Assembly (NCBI RefSeq): GCF_014635325.1
Contig: NZ_BMCT01000010.1
Coordinates: 1 to 64,000, forward strand
Source of the DNA: Azorhizobium oxalatiphilum
GTDB taxonomy: Bacteria; Pseudomonadota; Alphaproteobacteria; Rhizobiales; Xanthobacteraceae
Direction of reading: 5' to 3'
Length of the DNA: 64,000 nt
Numbering within the stretch: position 1 is the stretch's first letter; every line of letters begins with the position of its first letter. The notes under the pieces are model-generated. The model did not search any database. It was given only the letters and a program-made list of their open reading frames with translations, and had not been told where the DNA came from. The translations under genes were made by a program, and so were the position numbers. Of this stretch, positions 53,408-62,670 are shown piece after piece.

Positions 53408-54121
53408 TCACCACGGCACGGTCTCGCCGAACCGGTCGATGAAGCGCAGCCCCGGCGTGCCTTGTTGCGCGAGAAGCGCTTCGACCAGCGTGGGGATTGT
53501 CTCCTCGATGCTGAACGGCGCGTTCGGCCCGCCCAGCGCGGTACGGATCCAGCCCGGCGCCATCAGCACCATCGCACGCGTATCGTTGGCCTGGCGGGCT
53601 GCATAGCTTCGCATGGACTGATTGAGTGCGGCTTTGCTGCCGCGATAGACCTCGAAGCCGCCATTGGTGTTATTGGCGATGCTGCCCTGACCAGACGACA
53701 TAACCCCGATCAGGCCATCAGCGGCAACCAAATCCTGAAACCCCTCGACGGCGCGCATCACGCCGAGCGTGTTGGTCAGCATCACGCGCACGAACTCGCC
53801 GGTGGAAACCTCGGCGATCGGAGCGGTTGCGTCGCGATTGGCCGTGCCGGCGTTGACGAACAGGATATCGAACGTACGGGCTGAAAGTCGCCCGTGCAGC
53901 GCGTGGATTTGCTCGGGCTCGGTGATGTCGAGCGGCTCGATCGTGACCTGATCGGGATGGGCATCGGCGAGCGCGTGCAGATCGGTCCGGCCACTTTCGC
54001 GGACTGTGCCGACGACGTGCCAGCCCTTCTTGACGAACTCGATCGCCATCGCCTGTCCGAGACCGCGCGAGGCGCCGATGAGCAGGATCGTCTTCGGCTG
54101 CTCACTCAAAATACCGTTCAT
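53408..54121 (-). CDS. Short-chain dehydrogenase
   Basis: A 237-aa SDR. TILLIGASRGLGQAMAIEFV is the cofactor loop, LFVNAGTANRD follows, and the active site is in GGFEVYRGSKAALNQSM. The ATG at 54121 is used; the frame is open to 54220 but would overlap the divergent promoter. It is divergent from the LysR gene at 54248, which probably regulates it and the amidohydrolase operon 25 bp downstream. Confidence 0.85.
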   Translation of the reverse strand: MNGILSEQPKTILLIGASRGLGQAMAIEFVKKGWHVVGTVRESGRTDLHALADAHPDQVTIEPLDITEPEQIHALHGRLSARTFDILFVNAGTANRDATAPIAEVSTGEFVRVMLTNTLGVMRAVEGFQDLVAADGLIGVMSSGQGSIANNTNGGFEVYRGSKAALNQSMRSYAARQANDTRAMVLMAPGWIRTALGGPNAPFSIEETIPTLVEALLAQQGTPGLRFIDRFGETVPW

Positions 54122-54247
54122 AAGACTGCCCTTTCGTCGTTGCCGCCCGATTATGCGAACCGGCTCAGAATGCACCAGACGCATCGAATGCAAACTATCA
54201 TTGCACCAGACGCTATACATAACGCGAAGGTGCGGTATGTTCCTGCT

Positions 54248-55153
54248 ATGACCGCTATCGACCTAAATCTGCTTACGGCGCTGGATGTGTTGCTGACGGA
54301 GCGCAGCGTCACATCCGCCGCCAGGCATCTCGGCCTCAGCCCTTCTGCCACGAGCCGGACATTGGCCCGGCTGCGATCCGCGACGGGGGACCCATTGTTG
54401 GTGCAGGCTGGGCGCTCTCTCGTGCCCACTCCTTATGCCGAGCAGCTCGCCGCCCGCGTTCATGTCCTCGCCCGCGAGGCGCGGGCGGTGCTGACGCCGG
54501 CCATTGAGACTCTGGACCTGGCTACACTGGACCGGACCTTCACGATCCGCGCCAACGAAGGCTTCATAGCGCTGTTCGCCGCAGCGCTGGTCGCAGCTGT
54601 CGCGCGCGAGGCGCCCGGTGTGCGCCTTCGCTTTGCGCCTAAGCCCGACAAGGATGCGACCCCTTTGCGGGAGGGAGTGATCGACGTCGAAGTCGGCACG
54701 ACGGGCGTCTCCGCGCCCGAAGTCCGCAGCCTGCTGATCTTTCGCGACCGCTTCATCGGCGTGGCCCGCCTTGGACACCCCTTGCTCAACGGGGCGATGA
54801 CCCCGCAGCGCTACGCCGCTTGTGGGCACGTCGTCGCATCGCGTCGGGGCGCATTAGCCGGACCGGTGGATGACGCGCTTCAGGAAGTGGGCTTGAGCCG
54901 CAGGATCGTCGCGGTTGTGCCAGGCTTCGTCGATGCGCTGACGATCGCGCGCCAGTCGGACCTGATCGCGCTCGTGCCGCGCTCCTGCCTTCGCAACGGG
55001 GAAGTAGCGGCGCAAGGCCTGGAAGGGTTCGACCTTCCTGTGCCTACGCCGGAACTGGCGATCAGCGTGATGTGGCACCCCCGCCTAGATGCAGACCCGG
55101 CCCATCGATGGTTCCGTCAGAAGCTCGCCGCGATCTGTCACGCAACATCTTGA
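54248..55153 (+). CDS. LysR-family regulator
   Basis: A 301-aa LTTR. DLNLLTALDVLLTERSVTSA then ARHLGLSPSATSRTLARLRS is the HTH. The effector domain includes FTIRANEGFIALFAAALVAA. It is divergent from the SDR at 53408 (126 bp between starts), the typical layout for an LTTR and its target. Confidence 0.87.
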   Translation: MTAIDLNLLTALDVLLTERSVTSAARHLGLSPSATSRTLARLRSATGDPLLVQAGRSLVPTPYAEQLAARVHVLAREARAVLTPAIETLDLATLDRTFTIRANEGFIALFAAALVAAVAREAPGVRLRFAPKPDKDATPLREGVIDVEVGTTGVSAPEVRSLLIFRDRFIGVARLGHPLLNGAMTPQRYAACGHVVASRRGALAGPVDDALQEVGLSRRIVAVVPGFVDALTIARQSDLIALVPRSCLRNGEVAAQGLEGFDLPVPTPELAISVMWHPRLDADPAHRWFRQKLAAICHATS

Positions 55154-55353
55154 AACAGGTAAGATGCAAGCGGCGATACCAAGAGCGCGAACAGAGGCAC
55201 GCTCTCGTGCAGCCGCGCGAAGCGTCGCGGCACGGCGCCTGATTGGCCCGCAGGCAGTCAGTCACGGAGCTGCTATTGAGCCATTTGGATAACGCCAATC
55301 TGGGCGGATGGCCTGATAAGGCTGGCGGCTCGGCAACCAATCCAATCGGCTTC

Positions 55354-55401
55354 CCGGACGATCGCAAAGATCTCTCGGACCACCGAGCATAGATCGTCCG
55401 G
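55354..55401. repeat. 44-bp structured repeat, copy 2
   Basis: CCGGACGATC (55354-55363) and GATCGTCCGG (55392-55401) are perfect inverted arms, with an inner hairpin CTCGG-ACCA-CCGAG. It matches copy 1 (12416-12459). It lies in the 353-bp gap before the NmrA-like gene; the rest of that gap (55154-55506) shows no gene. Confidence 0.5.
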
Positions 55402-55506
55402 ACTCAATCAAATAGGCTCGATTCGAATGTGAACGGCGGCGTCAGCGCATCCTACGGATCCTGTCCGGGAGAATGCTACCCGCCACCTTAAAAATCGGAG
55501 TCGAAC

Positions 55507-56391
55507 ATGATCGTTGTCACCGCGCCGACGGGCGATATTGGCCATCAGGTCGTCCAGGATCTACTTCACGCTGGCGTGCCGTTCCGAGTTGTGGCACGCG
55601 ATCCGTCGCGCCTCACTGACGAGGTGCGAGCTGGAGCCGAGATCGTCACAGGCTCCCACGGCGATGCGGGGGTCGTGCGTGAAGCATTCGACGGCGCCTC
55701 TGCGGTATTCTGGCTTCTGCCTCCCGACCCTCAAGCCGCATCCGTCGCGGCGGCCTATGTCGATTTCACGCGTCCTGCCGCGGGGGCTCTGAAAGAGCAA
55801 GGCGTCAAGCGGGTAGTCGCGATCACGGCGCTCGGGCGCGGTTCGCCGCTCGCCAGCAAGGCGGGATACGTCACAGGCTCACTCGCGATGGACGATCTGA
55901 TCGCGAGTACCGGCGTCGCTTTTCGCGGTCTTGCCAACCCGTCCTTCATGGACAACATCGCGCGGCAGGCGATCACGATCCGGGATCAGGGCAAGTTCTT
56001 TTCGCCCATCTCGGGCGATCTCAGGCTGCCAAGTGTCGCCACACGCGATATTGCAGCCGTTGCGGCCCGATGGCTGCTCGACGACAGCTGGACGGGCCAG
56101 AGTGACGTACCGGTTCTCGGGCGTGAGGACATCTCCTTCAACGAGATGGCCGAGATCATCTCCGATGTACTCGGCAAGACCGTCAACTACCAGCAGATTA
56201 GCTTCGACGCCTACAAGGCGCGCTTCGTGCAGTTCGGCATGTCCGAAGCCATGGCGCAGGGCATGACAGATATGGCCTGGGCAAAGGATCAGGGCCTCGA
56301 CCTCACGGTGCCGCGGACGCCGGGACATTCAACGCCGACGAGCTTCCGCCAGTGGTGCGAGGACTCGCTCAAGTCCGCCGTTCTCGGCTGA
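55507..56391 (+). CDS. NmrA-like NAD(P)-binding protein
   Basis: A 294-aa atypical SDR. IVVTAPTGDIGHQVVQDLLH is the cofactor loop and FRVVARDPSRLTDEV follows; no Tyr-Lys active site is obvious. Members sense NADP or reduce quinones. It is followed by an SDR (39 bp) and a DUF1097 gene in the same direction, probably one operon. Confidence 0.82.
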   Translation: MIVVTAPTGDIGHQVVQDLLHAGVPFRVVARDPSRLTDEVRAGAEIVTGSHGDAGVVREAFDGASAVFWLLPPDPQAASVAAAYVDFTRPAAGALKEQGVKRVVAITALGRGSPLASKAGYVTGSLAMDDLIASTGVAFRGLANPSFMDNIARQAITIRDQGKFFSPISGDLRLPSVATRDIAAVAARWLLDDSWTGQSDVPVLGREDISFNEMAEIISDVLGKTVNYQQISFDAYKARFVQFGMSEAMAQGMTDMAWAKDQGLDLTVPRTPGHSTPTSFRQWCEDSLKSAVLG

Positions 56392-56430
56392 ACCGGCTTC
56401 CCGATAAGCCCAACCCAGGAGCATCACGAC

Positions 56431-57186
56431 ATGAATTTGACGGGTCGAACCATTCTCATCACCGGCGGTACGAGCGGCATCGGCCTGGCCCTCGCCGAAG
56501 CATTCCATCAGCGCGGCAACCAGGTCATCATCGCCGGGCGTCGTCAGGCCCTTCTGGACGAGATCACCGCGGCGCATCCCGGGATGCACGGCCACCAGAT
56601 CGACATGCGGGATTCCGCGGCGATCACTGGCCTGGCCGAGCACGTCGAAGCCCTCTTCCCCGACCTCGACATGCTGGTGAACAATGCCGGCATATCACAG
56701 CTCGAGGCTTGGGACGAGGATACGATCGATATCGACACATCGCTCGCCACCATCGAGACGAACATCCTCGGCGTCCTACGGCTGACGGCGGCTCTGCTGC
56801 CGACGATCTCGCGCCAGCCATCTGCGACGATCCTCACCACGACATCAGGTCTCGCCTTCGTTCCGCGCTCTAATTACGCGACCTATTGCGCAAGCAAGGC
56901 CTTCCTCCACTCGTGGCTGCAATCCCTGCGTCACCAGCTCCGGCGCAAATCCATCGAGGTCATCGAGCTTACGCCGCCCTACGTGCAAACCCAGCTCGCG
57001 GGGCCTCAACAAGCGAACGATCCGGCCGCCATGCCGCTCGCCGACTACATCGCCGAGGTAATCGCGCTCCTCGATGAGCCTGCCCCGGCCGATGGCGAGA
57101 TCCTGGTCGAGCGGGTGAAGGCTCTTCGCACCGCGGAGCGACGCGGCGTCTACCGGGAGGTCTTCGCCAGTCTGAACCCGGCATAG
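56431..57186 (+). CDS. DltE-like short-chain dehydrogenase
   Basis: A 251-aa SDR. TILITGGTSGIGLALAEAFH is the cofactor loop, DMLVNNAGISQLEAW follows, and the active site is in SNYATYCASKAFLHSWLQSL. Its C-terminus is longer than in the smallest SDRs. Same direction as the NmrA-like gene. Substrate unknown. Confidence 0.85.
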   Translation: MNLTGRTILITGGTSGIGLALAEAFHQRGNQVIIAGRRQALLDEITAAHPGMHGHQIDMRDSAAITGLAEHVEALFPDLDMLVNNAGISQLEAWDEDTIDIDTSLATIETNILGVLRLTAALLPTISRQPSATILTTTSGLAFVPRSNYATYCASKAFLHSWLQSLRHQLRRKSIEVIELTPPYVQTQLAGPQQANDPAAMPLADYIAEVIALLDEPAPADGEILVERVKALRTAERRGVYREVFASLNPA

Positions 57187-57283
57187 GTCGTCGGCGCTGC
57201 GGAATCGTGGGCCGGCGAGAGCTTGGTTCGGCCTGGCACAATCCTCGAACCGATATCTGTAACGCACGAAAGGAAGCTTCCTC

Positions 57284-57808
57284 ATGAGCAGCACACAGGT
57301 ACAGGAAACGCGGCAAGCGCTGCCGCAGGCCAATCACAGTCAGCCACGCGGGAAATTCATCCTCTGGACGCTGATCGCTTCCGTCGTCGCAGCCTTTGCT
57401 GCTTGGCTCAGCGCGGCGCTCGACCTCGAGGTCTGGGTAATGTTCGCAGGCTTCATTGCCTGGTTCGCCCGACCCACAGCGCTGAGGAACAGCGTGGCGG
57501 CAATGTTATGCCTCTGGCTCGGGATTGGGATCGGCGCGCTGTCGCACATTGCAACGGGCGCACTCATACCATCGCTTGATCATATGGCCCTTCCGGTGGT
57601 CGTGTTCCTTGTCGCCATCCTCATCGTCGGCCTGCGCGCCCACAGCATCTTGGGCAACATGTTGACGTGGTTTCTCGGCATGGTGACTTTTTTCGCAGCC
57701 GAGTTCGACCTTGCCGCCGCTTCCTTTATGCATCTCGCCTTTGCGACGGGGATCGGTGGGTTGGCTGGATACTCCTGCCAGACCCTCAACAGACGGTTCG
57801 CGGAGTAA
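57284..57808 (+). CDS. DUF1097 membrane protein
   Basis: A 174-aa inner-membrane protein with five hydrophobic segments, starting WTLIASVVAAFAAWLSAALD. The spacing and AAMLCLWLGIGIGALSHI fit DUF1097. The N-terminal 25 residues are polar. It follows the SDR by about 100 bp with SD AAGGAAG. Function unknown. Confidence 0.75.
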   Translation: MSSTQVQETRQALPQANHSQPRGKFILWTLIASVVAAFAAWLSAALDLEVWVMFAGFIAWFARPTALRNSVAAMLCLWLGIGIGALSHIATGALIPSLDHMALPVVVFLVAILIVGLRAHSILGNMLTWFLGMVTFFAAEFDLAAASFMHLAFATGIGGLAGYSCQTLNRRFAE

Positions 57809-57924
57809 CGCCTCCAGCGAGGGCCATCGGCAGGGCGAACGCCCCACCCGCGGCAGTTGACCATTGCGATTCAGACGACCCCTCCTGTATCGTCATCAAT
57901 ATCTTCGTAATCGTCCGGAGCCAG

Positions 57925-58950
57925 ATGGACCCTCTCTCGCAACTTCTCTCGCTGCTCAAACCACAGAGCTATATCTCGTCTGGCTTTCATGCCGGCGGTC
58001 AATGGTCGGTGCAGTTCGGCGACCAGAGCCATCTCATCAAGTGCTACGCGGTCGTGTCGGGCTCGTGCTGGCTCCAAATTGATGGTGTCCCCGACCCGCT
58101 GGCCCTCGAGGAGGGCGACAGTTTCGTGCTGCCGAGCGGGCAGCCCTTTCGTCTCGCCAGCGACCTTGATCTACCACCCGTCGCGGCATCCGAAATCTTC
58201 CCGGCTGCGCGACGCGGCGGCGAGGTTTTCATCAACGGCGGCGGCGACCTCTTTATGGTCGGAAGCCGGTTTGGCGTGAGCGGAGGTCATGCCGGAATGC
58301 TGCTGGCGATGCTGCCGCACGTCGTACATCTGCGCAAAGCCTCAGACCAGGCGGCGCTTCGCTGGTCGGTCGAGCGGATGATGGAGGAATTGCGTGAGGG
58401 CGAGCCGGGCGGCTATCTGATCGCGCAGCATCTCGCTCACATGATGTTGGTTCATGCGCTGCGGGCTCATCTGGCTGACGGACCTGGCGTTGGAGTCGGA
58501 TGGTTCTTCGCCCTGGCGGACAAGCAACTTGCCAAGGCGATCGCCGCGATCCACACCGATCCTACTCGCCGCTGGACGCTGCAGGAGCTTGGCGAGGTGG
58601 CAGGCATGTCTCGATCGACCTTCGCGCTGCGCTTCAAGGAAACGGCGGGCGAGACACCGATGGATTATCTCAGCCGCTGGCGCATGATGCTCGCTTGCGA
58701 CCGGCTGGAGACGTCCGGCGATCCGGTCTCCATTATCGCGCCTGCAATCGGGTATGAGTCCGAAAGCGCATTCAGCACAGCATTCAAGCGGGTCATGGGT
58801 TGCTCACCCCGACAGTATGGCCGCATGCCTAGACTTGGTGCAGCGCGAAGTGACGCCCAGGCTGCAAGGCAGCGGCTGGCGAACTTGGATTTGGCCGATG
58901 TCCAAACGGCGCCTACTCATCTGTCTCGCCTTGCGGCGCGAGGCGGATAA
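57925..58950 (+). CDS. AraC-family regulator with cupin_6 domain
   Basis: A 341-aa regulator, paralogue of the gene at 21181. MDPLSQLLSLLKPQSYISSG and GDSFVLPSGQPFRL mark the cupin_6 sensor. The HTH pair is WTLQELGEVAGMSRSTFALR and IIAPAIGYESESAFSTAFKR, ending SPRQYGRM. The ATG at 57925 aligns with the paralogue. The C-terminal 35 residues have no counterpart in it. It may control the three genes before it. Confidence 0.85.
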   Translation: MDPLSQLLSLLKPQSYISSGFHAGGQWSVQFGDQSHLIKCYAVVSGSCWLQIDGVPDPLALEEGDSFVLPSGQPFRLASDLDLPPVAASEIFPAARRGGEVFINGGGDLFMVGSRFGVSGGHAGMLLAMLPHVVHLRKASDQAALRWSVERMMEELREGEPGGYLIAQHLAHMMLVHALRAHLADGPGVGVGWFFALADKQLAKAIAAIHTDPTRRWTLQELGEVAGMSRSTFALRFKETAGETPMDYLSRWRMMLACDRLETSGDPVSIIAPAIGYESESAFSTAFKRVMGCSPRQYGRMPRLGAARSDAQAARQRLANLDLADVQTAPTHLSRLAARGG

Positions 58951-59151
58951 AGCGATGCGCCACGACTGAACCGCTTGCTTGCCCCGACTAAGACCAGAGC
59001 CCCGATGAATTGCGCGATAACGCCATGTGCTGGCCGAACCAATCGAGCATCTGCGCCGTCGGCGCTGAAATTTGAGAAGCCGCCGATCCACGCAGACCTG
59101 TACAGCCGGGCGGCCTCTAGGCTGCTGTTCCTCGAACGACCGCCCGGTGAC

Positions 59152-59622
59152 CTAACCAGGCGCCTGGACCCGTTCCACAGCCTTCATCTCGGTCGTCGTG
59201 GGTTCAATCCCAAGCGACACATACAAAGTTGCATTGGCGTACTCCTTTATGCGGGTTATTAGCCCATCCTCCACATCGAAGCGGGTGATGTAAACGTTGC
59301 TGTATGGGACACCTGAGTGGGTGACCGTCGCGCTTCCACGCGCTTCCAAGAACGCCCGCTTGCGATCACCCGATTCGCTCCAGTCGGGATCCGGCCATCG
59401 TAGCCCGGTGAACTTGCGGAACAACCCATTAGTATAATCGAGGACTTCTTCCTTGCCAGAAAAAATGCCCATGGGATCCCCGGTCGCGTCGGCCGCGATC
59501 GGAAAAATCTGCTCAACGTTGTCAGCGAGGCACCGTGCAATACCTTCCCGATCCCCGGTTTCGATGAAACGGACATAATCTTGCGCTACTGCAAGCGCTC
59601 CGCGAAATTCTGTAGTGGTCAT
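59152..59622 (-). CDS. SnoaL/NTF2-like protein
   Basis: A 156-aa cone-fold protein. FRGALAVAQDYVRFIETGDR and FSGKEEVLDYTNGLFRKFTG then VYITRFDVEDGLITRIKEYA match SnoaL-like isomerases or hydratases. The ATG at 59622 has SD AAGGAAGGA. It is divergent from a TetR gene with a palindrome between them, so it is probably its target. Confidence 0.78.
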   Translation of the reverse strand: MTTTEFRGALAVAQDYVRFIETGDREGIARCLADNVEQIFPIAADATGDPMGIFSGKEEVLDYTNGLFRKFTGLRWPDPDWSESGDRKRAFLEARGSATVTHSGVPYSNVYITRFDVEDGLITRIKEYANATLYVSLGIEPTTTEMKAVERVQAPG

Positions 59623-59664
59623 GTGCGTCCTTCCTTGAAGTTCGTTAACCCGCCTCCAAATATA

Positions 59665-59678
59665 TGAGCAAATGCTCA
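59665..59678. promoter_or_regulatory. TetR operator candidate
   Basis: TGAGCA-AA-TGCTCA is a 14-bp palindrome in the 72-bp gap between the divergent SnoaL-like and TetR genes. It is AT-flanked and close to both starts, as expected for TetR control of both. Confidence 0.55.
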
Positions 59679-59694
59679 GAATTTTTACTCGCAT

Positions 59695-60375
59695 ATGACG
59701 GCGCGACCGTCGGGCAAGCTAAAGCCTCGCAAACGACCGGTCCAAGCACGGTCGCTGGCGACGATCGAGGCCATCTTCGAGGCTACTATTCAGGTTTTGT
59801 TGCATGGCGGCGCCAGGGCATTGACGACGAACCGGATAGCCGAAAGAGCCGGCGTCTCAGTCGGAACGCTGTACCAGTACTTTCCCGCGAAGGAGGCATT
59901 GCTCTATGCTCTGGTTAGTCGACACCTGGACAAGGCCGGCCAAGCCGTCGAACAAGCCTGCCAAGCGCACAGTGGTGCATCCCTGTCGGATTGCGCCGAC
60001 ACGTTCGTCGATGCGTACATCGACGCAAAGGCTGGCGATGTCGCAGTGTCACGGGCCTTGTATCATGCCTCGACCGAGCTCGACATGCAGGATCTGGGTG
60101 CTGCAATGATCGCCCGCCTGCATCAGGCAGTGCGCGGGTTGCTGGAACATGTGCAAGGCGAGCGTTTCGAACCGCTCGACAGCATCGTGTTCAGCTGGGT
60201 CGCAGTCGTGACCGGGGGTACGCGCGTCCTGTTCGAAGAGGATGGGACGGCCGAGCGCCTGCCTGCTTTTCGCGCGCAACTAAAGCTCATCTCGCGCGCC
60301 TATCTCGACAGCATCCGCACCATCGAAACCAAGGCAAGCTCAACGCCAACCGGCGAGTGCCAGTCGAATGTCTGA
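59695..60375 (+). CDS. TetR-family regulator
   Basis: A 226-aa TetR. ARSLATIEAIFEATIQVLLH and NRIAERAGVSVGTLYQYFPA are the HTH, with a TetR_C domain after. No SD is visible at 59695, so translation may be leaderless or weak. Its likely operator is the palindrome just upstream. It is the last clear cargo B gene. Confidence 0.85.
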   Translation: MTARPSGKLKPRKRPVQARSLATIEAIFEATIQVLLHGGARALTTNRIAERAGVSVGTLYQYFPAKEALLYALVSRHLDKAGQAVEQACQAHSGASLSDCADTFVDAYIDAKAGDVAVSRALYHASTELDMQDLGAAMIARLHQAVRGLLEHVQGERFEPLDSIVFSWVAVVTGGTRVLFEEDGTAERLPAFRAQLKLISRAYLDSIRTIETKASSTPTGECQSNV

Positions 60376-60808
60376 ATGAAGTTGCCGAAAAGCCTGCCTC
60401 ATGGCGTCGCATCGGCCAGGAATGTGATGCCCTTGCTTGGCCATGGCCCGTTTGCCGTCCGCATATCGGGTCCGTTCGTTACCAATGATGTGACGAGCTT
60501 CTCGTCAACCCCGCTGTCGCCGAAATCGGCTGCGATGGCGTCTGTCTGGCGAGCAGCGCCGGAACTGAAGAGTGGCCGGCTAACGCCGGTCCTTCTCCAT
60601 CATCCGGTAGCCGCGACCGAGGCGATCGATGTCGCTCTCTCGTCCGCGCGTCTGGTCCCGCCAAATCGGCGCATTTTTCGACGAAGATCATGCTGGCCAA
60701 CATCGTGAGGCTCCCGTTTCCGGCGCAATGACGGGGTTGCGGTTGCGAGTTGCGCTGAGGAGCTGCCGCCGATGCACGGCTTAGTTAGGCTCTATCTTAT
60801 GATAATGA
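60376..60808. other. Non-coding or decayed stretch
   Basis: Short open frames exist on both strands but none has a recognisable domain or an SD. On the minus strand GDSGVDEKLVTSLVTNGPDM and nearby residues look protein-like but are cut by stops, so this may be a decayed gene. Nothing firm can be named. Confidence 0.4.
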
Positions 60809-60858
60809 TGCGGGTGGTCGGAATCGAACCGACACTCCTTGCGGAACCGGATTTTGAA
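60809..60858 (-). tRNA. tRNA-Leu(CAA) 3' half, partial (attachment-site remnant)
   Basis: On the minus strand TTCAAAATCCGG is the anticodon loop and 3' stem, TTCCGCAAGGAGT the long variable arm, GTCGGTTCGATTCCGAC the T arm, and CACCCGC plus A the acceptor end. The 5' half (acceptor, D arm and anticodon stem) is not there; identity stops exactly at the anticodon loop (60858). No CCA is encoded. It cannot make a working tRNA. It is most likely an att remnant of an element using tRNA-Leu. Confidence 0.75.
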
Positions 60859-61073
60859 GGGAGTCGCGTTTACTGAATGCGTCCCCTCGTAGCGAGCCCA
60901 CACGTTTCGAGCTTGTTTATCAGCGCCTGTTCGCCCCTATGCTGCACCCAGCGGTCAAGAAGAACCCGCCGATGTGTACGCTATAGCCCGAAAATACCGC
61001 ACGGAATTTCGAAGGGGCTTCCAGTATCAGCATCTATCAGTCTCAATCGCCTTAGCAATACAGGAGGTTGAGC

Positions 61074-61358
61074 ATGGCAAAGATCGAAAATACGCAAATT
61101 CGGAGAACAATCCGGCGGCACCAATTGCGCGAAATGGTGCCGATGGCTGACAGCACGATTTATGAAATGGAGCAACGTGGCGAGTTTCCCCGGCGGTTCG
61201 CACTCTCGCCACGTTGCATCGTTTGGGACCTGGCCGAGATCGAGGCCTGGCTGATGGCACGGCGGGCTGCCCCGATCCGTCGGGCACAGCACCCTGACGT
61301 CACCAAGCGCAAAACCCGACCGGTCAAAGGGCGGGATCAAGCTCCATCAAGGGCATAG
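61074..61358 (+). CDS. AlpA-like regulator beside the integrase
   Basis: A 94-aa AlpA-type winged helix protein. LREMVPMADSTIYEMEQRGE then FPRRFALSPRCIVWDLAEIE and AWLMAR is the family pattern. The ATG at 61074 has SD AGGAGG. The gene converges on the integrase and overlaps its 3' end by 35 bp. AlpA proteins often act as excisionases or integrase activators, so this may be the cognate factor for the integrase. Confidence 0.8.
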   Translation: MAKIENTQIRRTIRRHQLREMVPMADSTIYEMEQRGEFPRRFALSPRCIVWDLAEIEAWLMARRAAPIRRAQHPDVTKRKTRPVKGRDQAPSRA

Positions 61359-62580
61359 CTTGCGGTAGAAGCGTTGGGGCATGCTTCCGACCGTCGATCC
61401 AGGCGTCAACGGTATCTGCCCACTCCTGCATCATATGCCGGCGCTGCACCTCATACTCGGCCTTGTTGTAGACGCCGCGAGACGAACGTCCGTCCTCATG
61501 CGCCAGGCACTTTTCGATCCAGTCGCTGTTAAAGCCCAGCTCATTTAGCAGCGTCGAGCCCGTCCGCCGCAGATCATGGACCGTGAAAGGCTCCAGCGGC
61601 AGCCCCTCCTTCTTGGCCTGTTCGACGACGGCATAGGTGACCCGATTGAAGGTCGCGCGTGACATCGGCGCGTCCGCGTCGTACCGGGACGGCAACAGGT
61701 ATCGAGAGTTCCCAGAGCAGGTCTTGAGCGCGATCATGATATCCAACGTCTGTCGGCACAGGTAGACGTTGTGCGGCTTCGACCGCTTCATGCGCTCCTT
61801 CGGGATGGTCCAGACGGCGTTGTCGAAATCGATCTCGTCCCACACTGCATCCTGCAACTCGCTCTTCCGGACCATGGTGAGGAGGAAAAGTTTCATGCCG
61901 AGGCGGATCGTCGGCAATGTCGCGACATGCTCGAGCTGTTTGAACATGATGCGAATCTCGGCGGGCGAAAGTGCGCGGTCCTTTGGCGTAAAGGTGGCGA
62001 TCGAGGCCGGACCGACGTCATCGGCCGGGTTGGCGACCTTCTCGCCGTGCAGAATGGCGAAGCCGTAGATTTGCTTCAGGATATCCCGCACATGGATGGC
62101 GGTCGCTGGCGCTCCCCGTTCGACGATTTTGCCGCAGTGAGCGCGCAGATCATCGGGAGTGATCTCTGTCAGGAGACGATTCCGCCAGACGGGCATGAGT
62201 TCGCGCTCAAAGATGGAGCGGCGCATCGCGCGGGTGCTGTCAGCCATGGTCGCGTTGGTCAGCCATTTCTCGCCGAACTGGCCGAAGCTCTTTGCTTCCT
62301 TGATCCGGCGCTTCTCCCGCTGCTTCTCGATGGCGGGGGACCGCCCTTCGGCGATCGCGCGCCGCGCGTCGATGCATAACTCGCGAGCCCTGGCGAGCGA
62401 TATCCCGTCACGGGCATACCTACCGAGATAGACGGTCTCCCGCCTGCCGTTCAGTCGATAGTCGAGCCTGAACGAAATGGCGCCCGACGGTGCAACGCGC
62501 ACATACATCCCGTCACGATCAGATACCTTGTACATTTTGGCTTTTGGTTTCAAGCACTTGAGTGCTGCATCGGTCAACAT
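61324..62580 (-). CDS. int: P4-type tyrosine integrase
   Basis: A 418-aa site-specific recombinase. The N-terminus LTDAALKCLKPKAKMYKVSD then GMYVRVAPSGAISFRLDYRL is the arm-binding DUF4102 domain. Catalytic residues are Arg in LTMVRKSELQDAVW, His and Arg in VHDLRRTGSTLLNELG, His in CLAHEDGRSSRGVYNKAEY and the Tyr in GVYNK. It is read away from guaA, with its start 295 bp from the guaA stop, a usual layout for integrases that use the guaA 3' end. Confidence 0.9.
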   Translation of the reverse strand: MLTDAALKCLKPKAKMYKVSDRDGMYVRVAPSGAISFRLDYRLNGRRETVYLGRYARDGISLARARELCIDARRAIAEGRSPAIEKQREKRRIKEAKSFGQFGEKWLTNATMADSTRAMRRSIFERELMPVWRNRLLTEITPDDLRAHCGKIVERGAPATAIHVRDILKQIYGFAILHGEKVANPADDVGPASIATFTPKDRALSPAEIRIMFKQLEHVATLPTIRLGMKLFLLTMVRKSELQDAVWDEIDFDNAVWTIPKERMKRSKPHNVYLCRQTLDIMIALKTCSGNSRYLLPSRYDADAPMSRATFNRVTYAVVEQAKKEGLPLEPFTVHDLRRTGSTLLNELGFNSDWIEKCLAHEDGRSSRGVYNKAEYEVQRRHMMQEWADTVDAWIDGRKHAPTLLPQAMPLMELDPAL

Positions 62581-62598
62581 TTCGGGCCTCCTTGCGGA

Positions 62599-62610
62599 AA
62601 AGTACCGTCA
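62599..62610 (+). repeat. Arm-type repeat, copy 1
   Basis: AAAGTACCGTCA, identical to 62671-62682 and inverted at 62699-62710. It lies directly upstream of the integrase start. Repeated 12-mers near an integrase promoter and att core are typical arm-type or excisionase sites. Confidence 0.5.
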
Positions 62611-62670
62611 CGCGGTTTTTGGAGGCCTATGGCGTAAAAAGCGCTTATAATTCAGCGTCTTATACTAAAA

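Noticed and set aside
60376-60708. 110-codon open frame after the last TetR gene
   Set aside because: No SD, no family resemblance; the region also has broken protein-like stretches on the other strand, so it was left as decayed DNA.
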